Shown here one piece after another: positions 59,923 through 64,000 of a stretch of DNA of 64,000 nucleotides. Below the pieces are notes generated by a model, which ran no database searches, was not told the DNA's origin, and saw nothing but the letters and a program-made list of their open reading frames with translations. Every line of letters starts with the position of its first letter. The stretch's first letter is position 1. The position numbers and the translations under genes are program-made. The stretch is from the NCBI GenBank assembly GCA_026398275.1, contig JAPLTF010000027.1, positions 1 through 64,000 on the forward strand, read 5' to 3'. Origin of the DNA: Verrucomicrobiota bacterium (GTDB lineage: Bacteria > Verrucomicrobiota > Verrucomicrobiia > Chthoniobacterales > Terrimicrobiaceae).

Positions 59923-60668
59923 GCCCGAAATCCGCCCGCCAATTTCTGGCCATCCAGCCTCCCGACCCTGCGGACGCCCGCGAGATCTCCCGCGCTCTCG
60001 GGACGCTCGCAAAATCCCCTGTTCTCCAGGCGGAATATGAGGCGCAGGTCGCCCAGGACAGGGCCGCCGGGGCCATCCTCGCGGATGTGGGGGTTCCGTC
60101 CGGGGTCGCAGCCTCGCTGGGGGAGCAGGTCGCGGACATCTCCGCCGCGCGAAGCAAGAGGCGGTTCAATCCGCGCGATCCGGCGATGCTGGCCGTCGCC
60201 ATCGGATTTCTCCTGCTTGTCGCCGTGCTCGCCTGGCATTTTCTCGGTCGCGTCGGCGTCTTCCCAGAGGAAGCCCTGACCATTGCTGCCGAGGGGGCCA
60301 AGCTTCGCTCCGAGCAGTTCGAGGTGGTCGAGGACAAGGCCGGGGACCTCGAGGATTGGTTCGTGCTCAAAGGATTCGACCGGTTCCATGTTCCCGCAAA
60401 ATTCGCAAACTACCAGGCGGCGGGGGCCAGGATTTTCAAGATCGAGAACCGGCCGGTTGCCGTGCTCGCAATCCCCGAAAATTACATGTTCTTTCTGATT
60501 TTCGATCCCGCCCCGCTCGGGATCGAGATCCGTCCGGAGGGATCCTGGCAGTTCACGGAATTCGATTACAAATACGCCGCTGCCATCCGCGAGGAAAAAG
60601 GCATGTGCTTCATGGTTGTGATCAAAGGCCCCGTCAAGGATCTCATCCGCCTGGTCGGCAAGCCCTGA
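59919..60668 (+). CDS. Membrane anti-sigma-like protein
   Basis: A 249-residue protein with a cytosolic N-terminal part (about 1-85), one transmembrane helix (DPAMLAVAIGFLLLVAVLAWHFLG, about 88-110) and a periplasmic domain ('EDWFVLKGFDRFHVPAKFANYQAAGARIFKIENRPVAVLAIPENYMFFLIF'). This layout matches anti-sigma factors. The gene is coupled to the sigma-like gene by an ATGA overlap. The periplasmic domain has the look of the DUF3379/zinc-less anti-sigma sensors but cannot be named. Confidence 0.6.
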   Translation: MSPKSARQFLAIQPPDPADAREISRALGTLAKSPVLQAEYEAQVAQDRAAGAILADVGVPSGVAASLGEQVADISAARSKRRFNPRDPAMLAVAIGFLLLVAVLAWHFLGRVGVFPEEALTIAAEGAKLRSEQFEVVEDKAGDLEDWFVLKGFDRFHVPAKFANYQAAGARIFKIENRPVAVLAIPENYMFFLIFDPAPLGIEIRPEGSWQFTEFDYKYAAAIREEKGMCFMVVIKGPVKDLIRLVGKP

Positions 60669-60744
60669 ATTCTCCTCCGGGTTTGGTGGGCGGGGCTGTC
60701 GCAGGGGTTGCATGCGCGGGCGGGGTCTGGCTAGGATGCGGCGC

Positions 60745-62298
60745 ATGTTGTCCACGATTTTTCCGATGGCACAGGCGGCGGACCCGGCCGGGGCGGGGGG
60801 AATCATTCAGACGGGCCTTCGCTTCACGCAGTCTCTGGCGCTTTATCTGGTGCTGGCGGCGGCGTTCTACGTGCTTCTGCTGTTCTGCGGGAGAATGCTG
60901 AAGCGCCGATTCCAGCTTCCGCTGAACTGGGTCTACCAGCTGTTCTGCATCCTGGCGGCGCTCTACATCCCCACGATCTTCAGCTTCATCCCGGTTCCCG
61001 GAGAAAAGCACCTCGGAGCGGCTCTGACGATCGCGGCGGCTTTCGTTCTGGTCGGGCTCGTGAGGCATTTCCTCTTTGATGGAATCCTCCGCAAGGGAGC
61101 CGGGGCCCAGGTTCCCAAATTCCTCGGGGAGTTTGTTTCCATCACCATCATCGTTGTGGTGGTCGTGGTCGTCACGAAGGTGATCTACGGGCAAAATATT
61201 CCCGGTCTCCTTGCAGGAGCTGGCATCGTTGGCATCGTGCTCGGCCTCGCCCTCCAAGACACGCTGGGGAATATCTTCAGCGGGTTTGCGATCTATTTCG
61301 GGGGCCAGTTCAAAGCGGGCGACTGGCTGCTCGTCGAGGGCCACCACGCCCAGATCGTGGAGATCAACTGGCGCTCGACCCGCCTCCGCACGACGGATGA
61401 CATCTGCCTGGACATTCCGAACAGCGGGATCACCAAGCAGACGGTCATCAACTACAATTACCCCACGAGCGTCCATGGGATCCGCCTGGCGGTCGGCCTG
61501 GAATACGACGCCGCCCCGAACCTGGTGAAAAAGATTTTGGTCGACGCCGCGCTCGACTGTCCGATGGTCCTGCGCAGTCCGATGCCCAACGTTTTCGTCA
61601 CGAATTTCGCCGACTTCAGCGTGACCTACGAACTCCGGTTCTGGCTGGACGACCATGCCAATTTCAACCCTGCCAACAGCCACATCTGGACGAGCCTCTG
61701 GTATTCACTCCGCCGCCACAAAATCAAGGTTCCGTATCCGATCCAGGAGCAGCGATGGATGGGCCGGCCGCAGCCGCATGTCGAGGATCGCGAAATGATC
61801 CGGGATTCGATGCACAAGGCGGTCTTCGCCCCCGCGCTGTCCGCCGCGCAGTTCGAGGAGATTGTGGCGAATGCGAAGATCGTCCAGTTCGGCGAAGGCG
61901 AGAGCATCATCCGGCAGGATGCCGACGCGGGTCCCATGTATGTGATTGTCAGCGGGAGCGCCGAGGTCTGGCTCGACTCCAACGGCCGCCGCACCTCGGT
62001 CGCGGTGCTCGGCCCGGATGCGTGCATCGGGGAAAATTCGGTCCTCACGGGAGAGAAGCGCACGGCCACGATCCTCGCGCTGGAAGACTGCCTCGCGGTC
62101 GAGGTCGGGAAGTCCACCCTCGCCCCGATCATCAGCACGAGCCCGGAACTTCTGGAGTCCCTCAGCGAGCTTCTCGCGCAGCGGCGCATGAAAAACGAAG
62201 GGCTGGTCGCCGAGGCCGCCGGGGCCGCGGACCAGGCGAAGAAAAGCAATTACAAAGCCAGCTTTCTGGGCAAGCTCCGGTCGTTTTTCGAGGTGTGA
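60745..62298 (+). CDS. MscS-type mechanosensitive channel with cyclic nucleotide-binding domain
   Basis: A 517-residue protein from ATG at 60745 (11 upstream codons are possible). The pore helix and beta domain follow the MscS pattern: 'GLLAGAGIVGIVLGLALQDTLGNIFSGFAIYFGGQFKAGDWLLVEG', then 'VEINWRSTRLRTTDDICLDIPNSGI'. The C-terminal CNB domain starts at about residue 370 (IVQFGEGESIIRQDADAGPMYVIVSGSAEVWL) and has the phosphate-binding cassette region 'CIGENSVLTGEKRTATILALEDC'. It should gate ion flow in response to a nucleotide and is coupled by a GTGA overlap to the next gene. Confidence 0.9.
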   Translation: MLSTIFPMAQAADPAGAGGIIQTGLRFTQSLALYLVLAAAFYVLLLFCGRMLKRRFQLPLNWVYQLFCILAALYIPTIFSFIPVPGEKHLGAALTIAAAFVLVGLVRHFLFDGILRKGAGAQVPKFLGEFVSITIIVVVVVVVTKVIYGQNIPGLLAGAGIVGIVLGLALQDTLGNIFSGFAIYFGGQFKAGDWLLVEGHHAQIVEINWRSTRLRTTDDICLDIPNSGITKQTVINYNYPTSVHGIRLAVGLEYDAAPNLVKKILVDAALDCPMVLRSPMPNVFVTNFADFSVTYELRFWLDDHANFNPANSHIWTSLWYSLRRHKIKVPYPIQEQRWMGRPQPHVEDREMIRDSMHKAVFAPALSAAQFEEIVANAKIVQFGEGESIIRQDADAGPMYVIVSGSAEVWLDSNGRRTSVAVLGPDACIGENSVLTGEKRTATILALEDCLAVEVGKSTLAPIISTSPELLESLSELLAQRRMKNEGLVAEAAGAADQAKKSNYKASFLGKLRSFFEV

Positions 62299-62879
62299 AG
62301 CCGGTCGCCGAACTCGACTGGATCGGCGATGGCCTTGCCGTCTGGCATGGGTTCGATCCGGAGGTTCGATGCGAATGCGGCAGCACTGCGGTCCTCGGGG
62401 ACAAGGGATGGGTGATTTTCGATCCCATCCCGCTCTCGACCAGCGCCTGGGCGGAACTGCTGGCTGAGGCAAAAGTCCACGCCATCGCCCTCACCAGTGG
62501 AAACCACCAGCGCGACAGCCTCGCGCTCAAATCCGCCCTGAAGACGTCCATCCACGCCCCGGAATCCGCCCGAGGAGAAATCGAGGCCGATGTCTGGCTC
62601 AAGGAAGGCGATACCCTCGCCGGATTTTCCCTGACCGGGCTCCCTGGCGCAGGCCCGGGGGAAGCCGCATGGTGCGACGGCCGCCACCTCGTCATCGGCG
62701 ACGCCCTGCTCCACCTCGGTCAGCTGGAATTCCTCCCCGACAAGTATTGCTCCAACCCCGCCGAACTCCGCAAATCCACCAAAAAACTCTTGGGCCTGAA
62801 CTTCCAGTCCGTCTTCTTCGCCCATGGCCTGCCCCTCCTCTCGAAGGCCAGGGAAAACATCGCCGCCCTACTCACCTGA
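62295..62879 (+). CDS. Metallo-beta-lactamase-fold-like protein, degenerate
   Basis: A 194-residue protein from a GTG that overlaps the channel stop. The layout 'VRCECGSTAVLGDKGWVIFDPIPL...HAIALTSGNHQRDSLALK' through 'GLPGAGPGEAAWCDGRHLVIGDAL' mimics a metallo-beta-lactamase fold, but the HxHxDH zinc motif is replaced by SGNHQRDS. This suggests a non-catalytic relative, perhaps a ligand-binding partner of the coupled channel. It cannot be named. Confidence 0.55.
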   Translation: MKPVAELDWIGDGLAVWHGFDPEVRCECGSTAVLGDKGWVIFDPIPLSTSAWAELLAEAKVHAIALTSGNHQRDSLALKSALKTSIHAPESARGEIEADVWLKEGDTLAGFSLTGLPGAGPGEAAWCDGRHLVIGDALLHLGQLEFLPDKYCSNPAELRKSTKKLLGLNFQSVFFAHGLPLLSKARENIAALLT

Positions 62880-62899
62880 TTTTTTGATTCACATTTTTG

Positions 62900-62936
62900 T
62901 TGACGATCTTTTAATAACGACTTATTAGATCGTTAA
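62900..62936 (+). promoter_or_regulatory. Promoter with overlapping inverted repeat
   Basis: TTGACG (62900-62905) and TATTAG (62923-62928) are 17 bases apart in an AT-rich stretch. The inverted repeat TTGACGATCT...AGATCGTTAA (9 of 10 matched, 62900-62909 and 62927-62936) overlaps both boxes, as expected for a repressor operator. It lies about 70 bases ahead of the aspartoacylase-family gene. Confidence 0.55.
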
Positions 62937-63004
62937 TTACAACTGATCCCATCTGCCCGCGGAAGGTCCCATCCCTTCGCGCGGCAGAGCTGGGCCTTCC
63001 AACC

Positions 63005-63832
63005 ATGCCACGCACAAAATCCACACTGGCCAGCCAAAGCGGACGGATCCGGGAAAACCACCGCTCGATCCACTCCCTGCTCGCGCCCCTGGAGAGCCTG
63101 TCCGCATCCTCGGGGAGTCTTTTTCCCGCACACTTGGAATTTCAGGATCGAAAAGGGATCTCCGGCTCGATCCCACGCTTTCTCTTCACCGGTCCGGGGG
63201 ATCGCGGCAGCTTTCTGCGCGTCGGGATCTTTGCCGGTGTCCATGGCGATGAACCGAGCGGCGTGCAGGCGGCCGTCGAGCTTCTGCGCCGGCTCCATCT
63301 GGATCCGCGGCCCGCGCTGGGCTACGAGCTTTTCGTGTATCCGGTCTGCAATCCCTGGGGCTACTCCCACGACACACGATTGACAAAAAGCGGTTCCGAC
63401 ATGAACCGCGAGTTCTGGCGCGGCAGCGATGAGATCGAGGTCCTCGTGCTGGAAGGCCAGCTCATGAAGCTGGCGTTCGACGGGATTGTTTCCCTGCACA
63501 CCGATGACACTTCGCCCGGGCTTTACGGCTTTGTCAAAGGCCACCAGCTCACCCGCCACGTGCTCGAGCCGAGCCTGGAGGCAGCCTCGCGGTTTCTGCC
63601 ACGGAACTTTGACAAGAGCATCGACAATTTCCAGGCCAACGCGGGCATCATCGAGGATGGATACTCCGGAATTCTGGGCGCTCCTCCAACGCAGAAACCC
63701 CGCCCCTTCGAAATCGTCTTTGAAACTCCCAGCCACGCGGACTCCGCCCTTCAGGTCGAGGCCCACGTGGCGGCGATCCTCACCATGCTCGGAAATTTCC
63801 GGGCGATGATTTCCGAAGGGCAGAACATCTGA
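63005..63832 (+). CDS. Succinylglutamate desuccinylase/aspartoacylase family hydrolase (M14-like)
   Basis: A 275-residue protein. The zinc ligands are in GIFAGVHGDEPSGVQAAVELL (H-x-x-E) and 'GIVSLHTDD', and the substrate-binding Asn-Arg pair is in SDMNREFWRG. These are the marks of the AstE/aspartoacylase branch of M14 carboxypeptidases, which remove an acyl group or amino acid from a small substrate. The catalytic glutamate is probably in 'FEIVFETPSH'. It has its own promoter. Confidence 0.85.
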   Translation: MPRTKSTLASQSGRIRENHRSIHSLLAPLESLSASSGSLFPAHLEFQDRKGISGSIPRFLFTGPGDRGSFLRVGIFAGVHGDEPSGVQAAVELLRRLHLDPRPALGYELFVYPVCNPWGYSHDTRLTKSGSDMNREFWRGSDEIEVLVLEGQLMKLAFDGIVSLHTDDTSPGLYGFVKGHQLTRHVLEPSLEAASRFLPRNFDKSIDNFQANAGIIEDGYSGILGAPPTQKPRPFEIVFETPSHADSALQVEAHVAAILTMLGNFRAMISEGQNI

Positions 63833-63886
63833 CCGTCATGAAATTCCTCCTCTGCACGATCGCCGCCGCAGCGCTGCCCAACGCCC

Positions 63887-64000
63887 TTAGTAGCTGTGCT
63901 TCGTCAGGCTGGTCTTGCCACGGAAAACCCAATAGATGCTGGCGGTGTAGGCGAGCACGAGCGGCACGCCAAGGAGGGCAATGATGAGCATGATCCCCAG
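63887..64000 (-). CDS. cydB: Cytochrome bd oxidase subunit II, C-terminal end
   Basis: The last 37 codons of a gene running off the right edge. LGIMLIIALLGVPLVLAYTASIYWVFRGKTSL then 'KHSY' is the typical last transmembrane helix and 'Y-x-x-W-V-F-R-G-K' end of CydB. The partner cydA would be expected upstream on the minus strand, beyond the window. The enzyme is a quinol oxidase of the inner membrane for low oxygen. Confidence 0.88.
   Translation of the reverse strand: MGIMLIIALLGVPLVLAYTASIYWVFRGKTSLTKHSY

Noticed and set aside
63838-63960. Small lipoprotein gene (MKFLLCTIAAAALPNALSSC)
   Set aside because: The start looks attractive, but the frame runs into the 3' end of cydB on the other strand and degenerates; it may be a gene remnant, but I cannot support it.

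Overview
The window looks like a chromosomal segment of a free-living, GC-rich Gram-negative bacterium, most likely of the phylum Verrucomicrobiota. The basis is a PEP-CTERM/exosortase surface-protein system, the futalosine menaquinone gene mqnC, RND efflux and L,D-transpeptidase genes, and dispersed REP-like palindromes whose coding echo is a Thr-Pro-Val-Pro-Pro-Val type peptide. The phylum is inferred from gene families and repeats, not from a marker-gene tree.

Left flank (1-1882): the 3' end of a probable transposase gene, a PIN toxin gene that it seems to have truncated, a DUF4160/DUF2442 pair, and degraded intergenic DNA.

Integrated island (about 1883-17461): a 48-bp direct repeat (1883-1930 and 17414-17461, one mismatch) is the 3' part of a tRNA-Pro(GGG) gene, and a tyrosine integrase lies just inside the left copy. 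The order is integrase, small HTH excisionase-like gene, then a translationally coupled chain ending in a toprim primase and a RepA-like ATPase. This resembles phage satellites (PICI-like), but no packaging genes are seen. Cargo includes a YpsA/MoCo-carrier-like protein, two copies of a structured RNA-like element with compensatory base changes, a 969-residue MmeI-like restriction-methyltransferase, a DUF433/DUF5615 toxin-antitoxin pair, a histidine phosphatase, an XRE regulator, a ParB-like protein and several small unknowns.

Core chromosome (17500-64000): tpiA, tatD, mqnC, a PEP-CTERM subtilase, an isolated rpsJ-rplC pair, an M23 peptidase locus, acpP, leuS, rdgB and an outer-membrane beta-barrel gene. 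leuS carries an in-frame REP-associated tyrosine transposase (RAYT) with flanking inverted REPs, inside the editing-domain loop. A four-gene signalling operon follows (Cache hybrid kinase with two receivers, stand-alone receiver, DHp-REC-PP2C phosphatase, HATPase anti-sigma-like protein). Next come two VapBC-type modules, a deletion scar joining an ECF sigma fragment to a beta-propeller-like gene, an L,D-transpeptidase, an RND pump with its adaptor, ThuA plus a Gfo/Idh remnant, and a tRNA(CAU).

The right third holds an exopolysaccharide/sorting locus (membrane receiver-like protein, WecG/TagA glycosyltransferase fused to two STAS domains, putative sorted protein, exosortase). It also has a HerA-like ATPase, a secreted protein with a His/Cys pair like clan CD peptidases, a pseudo-rhomboid, a sigma-like/anti-sigma-like pair, a cyclic-nucleotide-domain MscS channel, an aspartoacylase-family hydrolase, and the 3' end of cydB at the edge.
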